Part shown: positions 41,591 through 52,975 of the stretch, piece after piece
Numbering within the stretch: the stretch's first letter is position 1
Layout: each line of letters begins with the position of its first letter
DNA from: Ceratopteris richardii
Taxonomy: Eukaryota > Streptophyta > Polypodiopsida > Polypodiales > Pteridaceae
Assembly (NCBI GenBank): GCA_020310875.1
Contig: CM035416.1
Span: 71,873,983 to 71,937,982 of the forward strand
Direction: 5' to 3'
DNA length: 64,000 bases
The notes under the pieces: model-generated
Databases searched by the model: none
Seen by the model: the letters and a program-made list of their open reading frames with translations, nothing else
What the model was told of the DNA's origin: nothing
Program-made: the position numbers and the translations under genes

Positions 41591-42320
41591 TGTTGAGGTT
41601 CTAGCAAGAGAAGACCAAAACCCTCACCACCTTGCATGGAAGCAAGAAGGAAAGCTCAAGAGTGACTCTCCTCTCATCCACCCCTATCTCCAACATGTTC
41701 AAGCCATTGGCATCAGACACATGCTATGCCACATGCTTGAAAACAAGGAGAATAGGGAGTTAAGGATCCTAGTCCATGAGGAAAATACAAGCAGTGTAAC
41801 TACTCTACTCACACAAAGGAGAGACATGCATAGGCACACACACACCACTCTCACACACTCACAAAGACACAATACATAAAATGTAAATAGTCTTGGAGTA
41901 AAAGAGAGCCTTCTTCCATTGATAAGAGATATTACATGAGAGCACGCCGACCAAAAGCTCCCCTCTTTACGAAAATGAGCTTCTATATATATGCTAAGCT
42001 CTATTCCCCATGTACTCCTTTTGAAAAGTCAAAAAGGGAGCATGTGTGTAACTACCATATCTTGGCAAATATTTCTTTTCTAACGAAAAAAATCCCAAGA
42101 ATTAGAGGCGTGGGATTTTCACGTATGTTCTCTCACATGTGTGCAAGAGAGGTGGCTATTTACAAGGCTTCGCTACCTTAGTATAAGAGAAATATCAAAA
42201 AGTGTCCTAAGAGGATGTTTTTATGTGAAATTCTAAGTAGATACAAAAAGAGTTATTCTTATGGTCTAGGGAGGGTTCCCATGCACAATTAAGGATGTGT
42301 GCATACCCTACAACCCAACA
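41591..42320 (-). repeat. 3' LTR of LARD-B
   Basis: The LTR is 730 bases, starts TGTTGAGG and ends CCCAACA. It is collinear with 46912-46947 plus 52976-53671. It preserves the uninterrupted sequence AAAACCCTCACCACCTTGCA, the state of the other LTR before LARD-C inserted there. Confidence 0.85.
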
Positions 42321-42335
42321 CTCTCCTCCCCCTAG
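42321..42335 (-). other. Polypurine tract of LARD-B
   Basis: The plus strand reads CTCTCCTCCCCCTAG, so the minus strand reads CTAGGGGGAGGAGAG directly before TGTTGGG, the start of the 3' LTR. Confidence 0.8.
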
Positions 42336-45300
42336 ACTTTGTCGTCCTCAACAAAGCTAAGATAAGAGGATCATACACAGCTGAACTTATCCAAGTTGAA
42401 ATCTTCAGATCTGCAATTCTTTAGTCTGCAAAGCTTCAAGCTGCAAGTCTTCAGGCTACAAGCCTCCTGGTCTTCAACGATCTTCAAATCTGCAGCACTG
42501 AGAATCTTCCAAGCTGCAAGTCTTTATTCTTTACTTCAATCTGCAATTCTTTAGTCTTCAGAGCTGGGTGACACCATCCCCTTGGGGCAGTCAACCCAAC
42601 ATCCATCCCCCTGTGCAGTCCTTTGTAAGGTTGATAGAGCCTTCCTAGGTAGCTCCCAAACTTGAAATTAAAAATACATAAAGCTAGTAGGCTGCTTCTG
42701 AAAAATGAAGTATACTATAAATATTCACTCCAAATTTAGTTTCCACTTCAGGGAGCATCCATTCCTACAAGACTTGCTCTTCTAGAGAGAAGTCCAAGTG
42801 AAAATTTTCTTGTTCCTCTTTGATGCTTGTGAGTATGCATTCTTACTGGCCTATCCAATTTAGTGCATAGTTGCCATGAGAAGTAGTTCACAGGTGACTG
42901 CCGTTCAAAGGCACGCATGCATGTAACTGTGGAAAATCATTAAAGCCAGCTAAAGATCCCTTATCATACAGATCCTCTCAAAATTACAAGTGAACACTAA
43001 GAACATATATACGAATAAAGCAAGCAAATCATCAACTTCCTGGTTGCATTGACATCAACCAAAAACCCTAAAGAACATCATTCCTCCTTTGAACCTGCCA
43101 TAGTATCATTCAATGTCCTCAAACATAGCATGAAGCACAACTAAAATAGTTATTTCCTGACAAAAACTTGGTGTAGTAGCTAGCATATATAGGTCATTAG
43201 TTAGCCCCTAAGGACCGATTGCCTTCATGCTTTCACCTTCAAACCTGTATCACACCAGGACAAGAAAGATTAGAACATTAAAGGGGCAAATGAAGAGCTG
43301 CTTCACATGTATAAGGTTCTCAAAGACCATCTAGGTTTCCCAAAGGCTCTATCCAAGGTGGTGATTCAACAAGTATGATGATTCTGAAAGAGTAACCAGG
43401 CTCTGTCAATCCTACATGTGACATGAAAACAGAGTAACAAGGAGCTGAAAAACTATTCATAAATCACAAATAGACAGAGATAAGTTTTCTAAAAAGTTAG
43501 CCACATTAGAAGATCTCAAGAATAGTCAAGTTAGGATGTAGATATTTCCAAGTAATATATGTCACACCCAGAAGTGCTAACAAGTTTTCAAATGCCTTCA
43601 CAAAGAACACTTGGGTGAGCAATTTCCTGCAAGTTGAGGGCCCCAAATGGTGTGACCAGTTAACACATGAATAAGCTCAATGTCATTCAAGCATAAGGAC
43701 TGTATGAAGGTGATGTAAAGAAAACAACATTCATGAAAATTCACATAGTTTATCCAGAGTTATTCCTCCAAGGCAGAGTATCAAATCATTGGTAGGAGTC
43801 AAGAGGGATCAATGCTGAAGTTCTATCTGTGTTGGCCTGCAACGCATTATGAAAAATAAACTTTAAATGAGCATTGTGAAACCAGAGAGTTACTTCCCTA
43901 GCAAAAAACAATCACTCAATCCTTTGTGACTTTCACACTTAAATAGTACAAAACATGTATGAATCTACACAATGTCTCCTTCTAATTAACAAGATATCCT
44001 CAAGACATTCATCTCCTGCAATCCACAATGTAGAGCTTAGAAATCAAGGAACCGATTCCAAGCAAGAACCTATAGTTTATTCATTCATTATGCCACAACT
44101 AATCCCAATGTGTAATCAAGTAGGTGTAGGTGTGGGTGTGAGACAATGCTTGGAAAGCAAATGATAGATGTTATATTTTTAGTCTATTAAACGTGTGCAA
44201 GGGTTCGCTTTAGCTCAACTATGAACAAGTATGAAAAACTCGCATAGTGTGCCAAAACAAGATATGACAGTCATGAGAATCAACGAGAATGAGACTATGA
44301 TGGCCCGTGTGGACATGATCCCAAAGGAGGGCAGTCACCCACCTCACAGACCAAGCTTCCAAGAATCGTATTTCTATCAAACTTGTTATGTGTGATCAAA
44401 AGGACAACAATATCTCAATGGGTATATCTATCGTGTGCACTATTTGACAAGAACTAATCCTCATGAGTCCTCTCCAATCATCCTACGTCCAAGTATCAAA
44501 ATAAAAAAACCTCAGGAATCAATATGCTTCACAGTTAACAAAAGAATATAATGGATGGGAGTGTTTCAAGTGAGAAATTCCCTCCCAAAACATACATGTT
44601 GGACACTAATGTGCATGATCAGACATAAGAAGCCTCATTATATCATTCATTCCAAACAGATCACAAAAGGTGGAGATAATCGCAAAACAAATCAAAGTGT
44701 ACACCAAAATTCATGACCATCTCATCTGGCAGACATAGCTCCTATCCTTAATGCTCGAGACAACGTTGTTCATTATATGAATAAAATAAAATAGAGTACA
44801 AGATTCTTCTGCCAAGCTTTGTGGATCTATATTGAAGCATCCCACAGTTTGGCTACTGTCGATGGAAGTCCCCTCCTGAAAACACACAGGCACTCATAAA
44901 GGAGGCAAAAAGTCTAATAGCAATGTGCTTTCTTAACAATGACATGATGTGGCCTTCTTTCACAGGCAAAGTGGCTTGGTGTGAAAGCCTCATTAGTGTG
45001 GTAGCAAGTTTCTCACCAAAAAGACTTGTACAACCTCAAGTTCATACAGACATACGTGAGATATCAGTTAAAACCAGAAATGCAGATAGCACGTCAGAGC
45101 GCCTAGAGGTACAATGTTGCTGCAACGAGATAATAACCATGCCTTGAAATCAAGTATGAGCCCTGAGACCTCACTCCACAACCTTTGAACATGACCCAGC
45201 AAATCCTATAGTTGTATCCTGCCAGCGCCAGATAGACGCATTGCACAATCACTAGCTTAACTAACTCGAGTACCACGGATAGAAAAAACAGTGCTGAGCC

Positions 45301-46892
45301 CCGATACAGTATCGAAGAGCGTGTGACAACAGTAAGTGAGAGCCCATGAGGACATCACCCAACAGAAGCTAGATGAGTGAGCAGATTTTTTACTTTTGCA
45401 TGGTAGCTAGATAAAAAACGGGGAACACTAGGCTCAATCCAGAGAAAAACTTCCATAGAAGAAGCTAGGGTGCAAGGATGCACCTGAAGATCCCATTCAC
45501 AAATGCCATTCAACTGAAGGAGACTACATCCACAGTGCAGCAATTCAAACAAGTCGAGGAACAAGAGGCACAAACTATTTTGGCCACGAGCAAAACTAGA
45601 AGAAACGCAGAGCTGGTAGCTCCCGAGCCATGCTGGAGAAGTTCAAGGAGGTGATGCGTGACCTTGTAGATATAGAGAGATTGAGGGGAAACGAGGGTCC
45701 ACCTCTGTGCAGAGCAGAGGAAATAGATGTGCCCAAACAGAGGCCAAATGCCTATCGTTCCAACCCTAGATAGATCTCTATAAGAGAGGAATGGAAAGGG
45801 AAGTTGCCAAAGCCTCAACTAGGAGTGGAAACATAAGGTAAATGTAGACGGAGTCACAATCTTCTCGATATATAGATGACTGACATTTTTACCCCAGCCC
45901 CCATGAATCGGTGGGGGGAACACCAGAGCTGACCCATAGGGACTGTTAAGGAGCTCACGACGCCAAGGGCTTGCCCACCTTAGCTATCCATACAAAAATG
46001 TGCAAGGGCGCAGAGCCTAGAGCTTGACTTGGATGAGCCCGATGATGCAGTAGAAATGCCTCACAACAGCCAAAAGGGTCCGAATAGTATCAACCGTGAG
46101 CGTTGTGATGGAGAGTTACCAATCAGAATGGGTATAGAGAGGGGAAAGGAGGGAGAGGAAGCTCCCTTCCCCCTCCTTCATGACATGGAGCAGATAGAGG
46201 CTCAAACAAGGAGCACCAAGGTTTGCTTCGAGAGGAATGAGAAAAAGGGGAGGGAGAGGAACCACCCCCCCCCACATAAATGAAAGGGAGACCTATCCCC
46301 CCATTACCAACGTGACAACCGGTTCACCAACCGCCATTATGATCCGCCCAATGTTCAAGGACTGCATACAAAACTCGATTTGAATTTAAGAGGGGAAAGG
46401 AACAGGAAAGTGGCCAACCCCCCTCCACATCCCCGAAGAGTGTGCGTAATTTTAAATTCCAAGATCTCTTTGTGAGAATCCTAAGCACATTCCTGGGAAA
46501 ATGGACTTGTATCTCTTTGTGTTTTTCTTGTAAATGAAGAGAGGGAAGGACAAGAGAGAGTCCATCCATCCCTCTACTCAAGGCTATCACTGAAAACAAG
46601 AAATGATAGAGATGGAGAGTGATGCCACTGAGTGTGTGAGAGTATATGGAATTGTGCTTATGTGGAGAAGTAGAGAGATAAAAAGGGGGAATTAGGGGGT
46701 GTTTTTGTGCAACAAATAGAAATGAACTAAAACTACCTTCTAAAAACAAGAATTGGGGAACAAATGGTCCAATGGAAAGGTGAAAGTCCCATACAAGAAC
46801 TCAAATCCTACACAATTGAGCATAAAAATTGCAACACAATACTTTACCCACATGTGCTTGAGCTCTCCAAGTGATGAAAGGCCGACCTTCCT
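42336..46892 (-). other. Non-coding interior of LARD-B
   Basis: No retroelement protein is recognised on either strand. The longest frames (up to 141 aa at 46324-46749, minus) show no family features. Near 42400-42570 the words CTGCAAGTCTTCA and CTGCAATTCTTTAGTC recur several times, a short degenerate repeat close to the PPT. Poly-C and poly-G runs occur near 46265 and 46680. Confidence 0.6.
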
Positions 46893-46906
46893 CGGCAACG
46901 GCACCA
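46893..46906 (-). other. Primer-binding site of LARD-B, tRNA-Asp-like
   Basis: The minus strand reads TGGTGCCGTTGCCG, one base different from the tRNA-Asp PBS of element A and LARD-C. It lies five bases from the LTR edge at 46912. Confidence 0.75.
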
Positions 46907-46911
46907 AAAAG

Positions 46912-46947
46912 TGTTGAGGTTGTAGCAAGAGAAGACCAAAACCCTCA
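46912..46947 (-). repeat. LARD-B 5' LTR, first segment
   Basis: These 36 bases (TGTTGAGG...ACCCTCA) are one end of the LARD-B LTR, separated from the rest (52976-53671) by LARD-C. The last five bases, CCTCA, are the target duplication of that insertion. Confidence 0.85.
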
Positions 46948-47556
46948 TGTTGAAGCTCAAAGTCAAGGACAAAGCATGGAAGCACATCAAAAGGTGGACA
47001 CACAAGGAAAGGGAGCAAGTAGGGAGCTCCAAGAAGTGTATGTCAAATTTTCAGAAGAATCCCCTACAAAAATAGTGATTTTCATCACTAAAAACCATTG
47101 TAAATACCATTATCTATTTTTAGTAACTCCATTTTGTTCAAGCCGAGGAGTCCTCGAGCTTGCGGAGTATTAGAAGTACCATCGTACCAATTTTCATAAT
47201 TTTTAGACTTCGTTTGAGTCCTCAAATAAGCCCTGGAACCTAATCTTTAACTAGGCCGGACACTAGGTCTGGACAGGGCCAAAACTAGTCAAAAAACTAT
47301 AAAAAGAGCTAGAGAGCTCATTTTTGCGGTTGGCTTGTTAGAGAATAGAACTTTTTCAAGAGAACTCTTTTGCAATCTAAGCTTTCCATTGTTCCTCTCT
47401 TTGATCTTACTTTGTGCGCGTGTGTGTGTATGTGTGTGCATGTTCGTGTGCTTTCACTCACGCACTTGTGCCTTCACTTGCTCGTGGTCTTCATACCGGT
47501 CCTCACGTCTCCGCGGATTGACAAGTAAAGGAGGTGGTGCTTACGCTTGAGCTACA
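46948..47556 (+). repeat. 5' LTR of LARD-C
   Basis: The LTR is 609 bases, starts TGTTGAAG and ends GAGCTACA. It contains TATAAAAAG at 47298-47306, a GTGTGTGTATG run and the block CGGACACTAGGTCTGGACAG shared by all LTR-C copies in the window. Confidence 0.92.
47298..47306 (+). promoter_or_regulatory. Putative TATA box of the LTR-C family
   Basis: TATAAAAAG within AACTATAAAAAGAGCTAGAG is preserved in all five LTR copies of this family in the window, two of them on the plus strand (also 52710-52718). Conservation in otherwise diverged LTRs supports a promoter role. Confidence 0.6.
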
Positions 47557-47564
47557 CCAAATTT

Positions 47565-47582
47565 TGGCGCCGTTGCCGGGGA
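47565..47582 (+). other. Primer-binding site of LARD-C, tRNA-Asp
   Basis: TGGCGCCGTTGCCGGGGA starts 9 bases after the LTR end, identical to the PBS of element A. Confidence 0.9.
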
Positions 47583-47610
47583 GAGAGCTTCGAGGACGAG
47601 CATTGTGATG

Positions 47611-47615
47611 GTAAG
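47611..47615 (+). promoter_or_regulatory. Putative leader splice donor of LARD-C
   Basis: GTGATG|GTAAG stands 29 bases after the PBS, matching the word at 12559-12569 in element A and the minus-strand word near 890-905. A pyrimidine-rich candidate acceptor (GCGTTGATTTTCAG, ending 49386) lies downstream of the repeat array and before the first coding part. Splicing is inferred. Confidence 0.45.
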
Positions 47616-47889
47616 ATCGTAGATTTGCGACGTTGGAAGGTAAAAAAACTGTCATTTCAGTTCATTTTCAGTTTTTTTCCTCTTCATCTTCATCATCATC
47701 ATCATCTCCACCTTCTTCCACCTTCTTCTTCATAGAAAATTCTTGTTTTTTAGTGCATTTTCACCATCTTCATACCATTTTTCATGCATTATTGTGTGGG
47801 AAGGAGTTAGGAGAAGCAAGGGAGAGCAAGCACTGTGTTTTTTTTCATGATTTTCTGCTCATACGAAGCTCGCCATAGCCGGCGCTCAG

Positions 47890-49220
47890 AAATTTGAATT
47901 TCCCGCCAAAAAACGCGATTCTGTGATGAAAATCGCGATTCTGTGAAAATTCAAAATTTTTGAAAAATCACGATTTTCTGTTTTCCCGCCTAAAAGTTGG
48001 CTGAAAAAATCACGATTCTGTGGTCATTCTCAGAATCGCGATTCTGTGATTGTGCTCAAAATCGCGATTTTCATATCAAAAGAAACACGATTTTCAGCGG
48101 GCTCAAAATCGCGATTCTCACAAATCACGATTTTCAGCCAAAAACACGAGTTTGTGAAAAAGGCGATTCTGTGAAAACACGAATTGTCGCTCAAAATCGC
48201 GATTTTCAGAAACATGATTTTGTGCTCAACATCGCGATTTTCATGCCAAAAATACGATTCTGAAAAAACACGATTTTGTGAAAAAACACAATTTTGTGAA
48301 TCACGATTCTCTGAGTCAAAATCGCGATTTTCAAAAACACGATTTTGTGCTCAACATCGCGATTTTCTTGTCAAAAACACGATTTTGGGAAAATACGATT
48401 TTCAGTGGGCTCAAAATCGCGATTCTCACAAATCACGATTTTCAGCAAAAAACACGATTTTGTGAAAAAGGCGATTCTGTGAAAACACGAATTTTCGCTC
48501 AAAATCGCGATTTTCAAAAACACGATTTTGTGCTCAACATCGCGATTTTCATGCCAAAAACACGATTCTGAGAAAACACGATTTTGTGCTCAACATCGCG
48601 ATTTTCATGCCAAAAACACGATTCTGAGAAAACACGATTTTGTGAAAAAAAGACGATTTTGTAAATCACGATTCTCTGAGTCAAAATCGCGATTTTCAAA
48701 AACACGATTTTGTGCTCAACATCGCGATTTTCTTGTCAAAAACACGATTTTGAGAAAATACGATTTTCAGTGGGCTCAAAATCGCGATTCTCACAAATCA
48801 CGATTTTCAGCAAAAAACAGGATTTTGTGAATCACGATTCTCTGGGTCAAAATCGCGATTTTCAAAACACGATTCTGTGCTCAAAATCGCGATTTTCATG
48901 TCAAAAAACACGATTCTCTAAAACACGATTCTGTGCTCAAAATCGCGATTTTCATGTCAAAAAACACAATTTTCAGAAACACGATTTTGTGATCAAAATC
49001 ACGATTTTCAAAAACACGATTTTGTGCTCAACATCGCGATTTTCAGAAACACGATTTTGTGCTCAACATCGCGATTTTCAGAAACACGATTTTGTGCTCA
49101 ACATCGCGATTTTCAGAAACACGATTTTGTGCTCAACATCACGATTTTCTGAGTTCACAAAATCGCGATTCTCTGAAAGTTCACAAAATCGCGATTCTCT
49201 GGAAGTTCACAAAATCGCGA
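47890..49220 (+). repeat. Palindromic CpG array: AAAATCGCGATTTT and CACGATTTTGTG words
   Basis: About 1.3 kb is built from two alternating words: the perfect palindrome AAAATCGCGATTTT (or a one-base variant) and ACACGATTTTGTG. They recur every 25-40 bases, and longer blocks (for example GTGCTCAACATCGCGATTTT) repeat many times. It sits between the PBS and the first coding part, the same place as the TCGT array in element A. Open frames across it (SRFS, RDFH and similar peptides) are by-products of the repeat. Confidence 0.9.
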
Positions 49221-49480
49221 TTTTCTCCAAAGGTCGTGTTTGCCTGTTTTGACCCCCAGGAGCCTGAATTGGCATAACTTTTTCATCCAAAGTCCATTTT
49301 TTGAGCTCTATAGCTCGTTGGAAAGCTCGTTTCGAATCCTACATGACCTCAACTATTTTTTATAAGAATAATGCGTTGATTTTCAGCTAGGATAATTTGA
49401 AGTTGGGCATCAAGTGGGACTAGAAAACCGGGGGGCTCCCAAGGATTTTTGAGCAATACCAAGGGGGAGAAAATTGTGTC

Positions 49481-50140
49481 ATGGGAAAGAAAAAAGCAAA
49501 AGATAGAAGAAAAGGGGCTAAGATTGAAAAAAAGGAGGGAGATAAACATGAAATACATGAGATAATATCACATAAAGGTGAAACATCTAGAGAAAAATTG
49601 CAAGGAGTCGAGGAAACGGGGGAAATGTCTAAGGGGGTTGGATCCTTATTTGCAACAAGAGAATATGATAATACTTTTGTGGATATCAGAATAGGATATG
49701 ACCATAGAAGGTTGGGTGTTTATATTAATCCTAATTGTGAGTGGAATTTAATTTATATTGACCTAGTGACCATTATCTTTGAGAACATTCAACCAACAAC
49801 CCATCCTTCTATCCTCATGGATGGGGAACATTATGAATGCATGGGTAAAGTTGTGTTGCCTGTTATGGTGGATGATGTGCAATTTTTGGAAACATTCTTT
49901 GTCATGGATTGTATAGATGAAGACTTGATCATTGGCACCCAAAGGTTCATTACACAAAATCATCAAGGATTTGAGGTGCCTTCTCCACCTATTATCCGTG
50001 CTTCTACATATATGTCTATGGAAAATCCTAATGACTATGCACCTTATGATAATTGGGGGCAAAATCATCTTTTCAAAGAGTGTGCTTTTCATGAAAAATT
50101 TTTTTTTCTACTCATGTTTTTGAATCTAATGCTTCTTTGA
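49481..50140 (+). other. LARD-C coding part a: protease-like region, 219 aa
   Basis: A basic Lys-rich start is followed by a region whose order resembles the second protease-like region of element A ORF1 (aa 2700-2810): VVLPVMVDDVQFLETFFVMD followed by DEDLIIGTQRFI, against ITLPLHMG...LLVCQDQDLLEDVVLGQDWI. I see no DTG/DSG active site, so an active protease is not implied. It is part of a non-autonomous element. The first in-frame ATG is the assumed start. Confidence 0.6.
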
Positions 50141-51120
50141 GTAAATCACAAGAAACCTTGGAGAATGGAGAAATGGAGGACTCCAAGTGTTTAAAGGATG
50201 TGGAAGGACCCTCTCTTCCTGTAAATTTGGATTCCCCTCATGAAACCATAAGCAGGGATGATCCACACTCATATGATCAAGAAGGAGATGATCAAGAAAT
50301 ACCAGGTATCATTGATGTGGAGAATACGGACAAAAGTATCGATGAATCTCTAGATCAATCTCCAACCACACTACCCATTGAACCCTTGCATAAGTCTGAT
50401 GCATGTATAGAAGATCAACCTTCGTTGCATTCCCCATGTAAAGATGAGTTTTCTCAAAAAACTCACATAGAAGGCCCCAAAGACCCTTACATCAAGAAAC
50501 AGAAATCACAATCTCTTGGTAATCTCAAGCAAATTTGGGTGGCCAAGAAATTACTTAGAGCCCAACCAAATCGCACTATGATATGGGTACCAAAGAAAGC
50601 CCTTGTACAAAATCAGCCCCCTCACACTAGACTTCAAAATGTATGGTCGAGGCCTATCATGACTTATCTTCAAGAAAGACCACTTCCAATCGACGGACCC
50701 AAAGCAATCAAGCCTAAACTCAGAGAGAATCCAGGGAGGGACTTCAAGGCAACAACCTGTACAACAAAGACACCAAGGCGAGGTAAGCGACTGCATCAAG
50801 CACAACGCTCCAAAAAAGATCAAAGAACACCTTCTACAAGGATATGGGTAGGGAAACCAAAAGCATCGATAGGCCCCATAGAACCACAATGCCAACCACG
50901 CAGGATCAAAGCCTCAAGAAAGTATCCAAACATGGAGCCACTAAAGGAGATCACTAAACAAGCGAAGACCAATCTCAAATGGATCCCTATAAGGAGGAAG
51001 TATCAATTGTCATTTGAGGATCCAATGGATACTTCTAACAAAGGCTGCGTTGTGTTCCTTGCACAACCCTGTCTTATGCACCATTCAGGTCATGCATTTC
51101 CAAAGTATGCATTATTATAG
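50137..51120 (+). other. LARD-C coding part b: IW-x-P-K motif region, 327 aa
   Basis: An acidic first third is followed by a basic region with repeated Trp motifs: QIWVAKK (W134), MIWVPKK (W150), RIWVGKP (W237) and LKWIPIRR (W282). The pair at W134/W150 reproduces that at W2959/W2975 of element A ORF1 with the same 16-residue spacing and shared AQP.RT between them. Both are followed by the nucleotide word TATAGGGCCACATTAC. Function unknown. Confidence 0.7.
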
Positions 51121-52345
51121 GGCCACATTACATGGCCGTGCATAGACACATTTGAGAATCCCATGCACAAGAGCACAGTGACATATGTCAAACATTTCTA
51201 TTGATACTAACTTTTGTGTTCTTGTTTTGTGATATCCTTTTCCTCAAAAAAAAAAAAAAAAAAAAAGGGGAGAAAGAAAAGTGGGAGAGAGCTTGTTCCT
51301 AGGTTTGGCTTATGAAACATGAATGAGTCATGCTTAGTTGAAGGTGGAACTGTTGATTACTAGGCATTTATCAATTTGGATAGAAGTGTGTCTCGGCCAG
51401 CAGTGAGATTATTGCTGCCTTATCTGGTAGATGACAAGCATTTGGCATGAACATGGCATCTACAACTATGATTTTCTCTTACCATGGTAGGAATGAAGAG
51501 CTTGAAGGCCCGCAACTTGAGTGATGCTTAACTACTTCATGTACCAGAGCATCCAAGGAGATATCTGCAAAAGGTTGTTCTGGAGGAGAAGACTCCTGCA
51601 TATGGTGAGCTAAAGAGAACATATGAAACTCAGCTTGGTGTAGTTATCCGATGTTGCTTGCCAAGGAATATAAAGCAATTCAATTCTCAGTATTTGACAA
51701 ATGTTGCTTTGAAAAGAGGAGAGAGGATCCACCACTCAAAAGATCTCATCAGTGGACAATCAACATGGACATTCATCAACAATGTTCCATCCCAAAGGCC
51801 GAGTGTACAACACGAAGAGACAAACATCCATCAACCTTCTCCATGGTAAGTATCTTTACTCTGGAAACACCATAATCATGATAGTTTAGGAAACCTCTTC
51901 GTCAGCATACCCTTGAGCACTTAGCTCAAGACCCGCAATTTTTGCACCATACTTCTTCCAATGCATTTTCCAAGTAAGCATGCGTAGGGCTACATTACAA
52001 GGCCGTGCACAAGGCACATACCTTTTTCAACCCAGGCACGAACACACTTACCCATCATTCATTATGGGTTATGAGTAGTTGGCATGACTGCTCTCAACAT
52101 CATCTTTGGAAGAGCTAGCGGACGTCATGGGAACAACATCCATATCTCGGAAGCAAATTGAAGCCAGTAGTTGCTCCAAATCACTCTTGACAACCTCTTT
52201 TGAGCAACTTGCAGTTTTGAAAGCTCACAACGACACATTCTTGCTGGAATCCAAGGAACCAGCTCATACAACAGATGGACACCACCTCTCAAAGCACTAC
52301 ATAGAACAACCCTTCCAACAAGGGTCTGTCAGGGATGACAGACTC
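51121..52345 (+). other. LARD-C 3' non-coding region with an A tract and a direct repeat
   Basis: An uninterrupted A run of about 20 bases lies at about 51247-51267. A segment of about 60 bases around GGGCCACATTACATGGCCGT (51092-51150) recurs in altered form at about 51961-52020 (GGGCTACATTACAAGGCCGT). No coding region is supported. Confidence 0.55.
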
Positions 52346-52359
52346 GAGAGGGGGGGGAG
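52346..52359 (+). other. Polypurine tract of LARD-C
   Basis: GAGAGGGGGGGGAG directly before the TGTTGAAG start of the 3' LTR. Confidence 0.9.
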
Positions 52360-52970
52360 TGTTGAAGCTCAAAGTCAAGGACAAAGCATGGAAGCACATC
52401 AAAAGGTGGACACACAAGGAAAGGGAGCAAGTAGGGAGCTCCAAGAAGTGTATGTCAAATTTTCAGAAGAATCCCCTACAAAAATAGTGATTTTCATCAC
52501 TAAAAACCATTGTAAATACCATTATCTATTTTTAGTAACTCCATTTTGTTCAAGCCGAGGAGTCCTCGAGCTTGAGGAGTATTAGAAGTACCATCGTACC
52601 AATTTTCATAATTTTTAGACTTCGTTTGAGCCCTCAAATAAGCCCTGGAACCTAATCTTTAACTAGGCTGGACACTAGGTCTGGACAGGGCCAAAACTAG
52701 TCAAAAAACTATAAAAAGAGCTAGAGAGCTCATTTTTGCGGTTGGCTTGTTAGAGAATAGAACTTTTTCAAGAGAACTCTTTTGCAATCTAAGCTTTCCA
52801 TTGTTCCTCTCTTTGATCTTACTTTGTGCGCGTGTGTGTGTGTATGTGTGTGCATGTTCGTGTGCTTTCACTCACGCACTTGTGCCTTCACTTGCTCGTG
52901 GTTTTCATACCGGTCCTCACGTCTCCGCGGATTGACAAGTAAAGGAGGTGGTGCTTACGCTTGAGCTACA
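52360..52970 (+). repeat. 3' LTR of LARD-C
   Basis: The LTR is 611 bases, near-identical to 46948-47556 (about four substitutions and one extra GT unit), and is followed by the CCTCA duplication. Confidence 0.92.
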
Positions 52971-52975
52971 CCTCA

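Larger units (their letters stand above)
46948..52970 (+). mobile_element. LARD-C: young non-autonomous gypsy-related element
   Basis: The element comprises a 5' LTR 46948-47556, PBS 47565-47582, a leader with a CpG palindrome array (about 47890-49220), coding parts at 49481-50140 and 50137-51120, PPT 52346-52359 and a 3' LTR 52360-52970. CCTCA is duplicated at 46943-46947 and 52971-52975. The two LTRs differ by about four substitutions and one dinucleotide repeat unit over about 610 bases (about 0.7%), so it is about as young as element A. It has no RT or integrase region, so it must be mobilised by a relative. Its distal coding parts are homologous to the end of ORF1 in element A. Confidence 0.9.

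Noticed and set aside
46029-46749. Frames of 84-141 aa in the interior of LARD-B, considered as host genes.
   Set aside because: Low-complexity or unlike any family, no splice-bounded exons visible, and flanked by LTR element structure.
47997-49277. Overlapping frames of 72-180 aa with SRFS/TRFCAQ repeats.
   Set aside because: By-products of the ATCGCGAT array. The same peptide appears in shifted frames and the region is better explained as a leader array.
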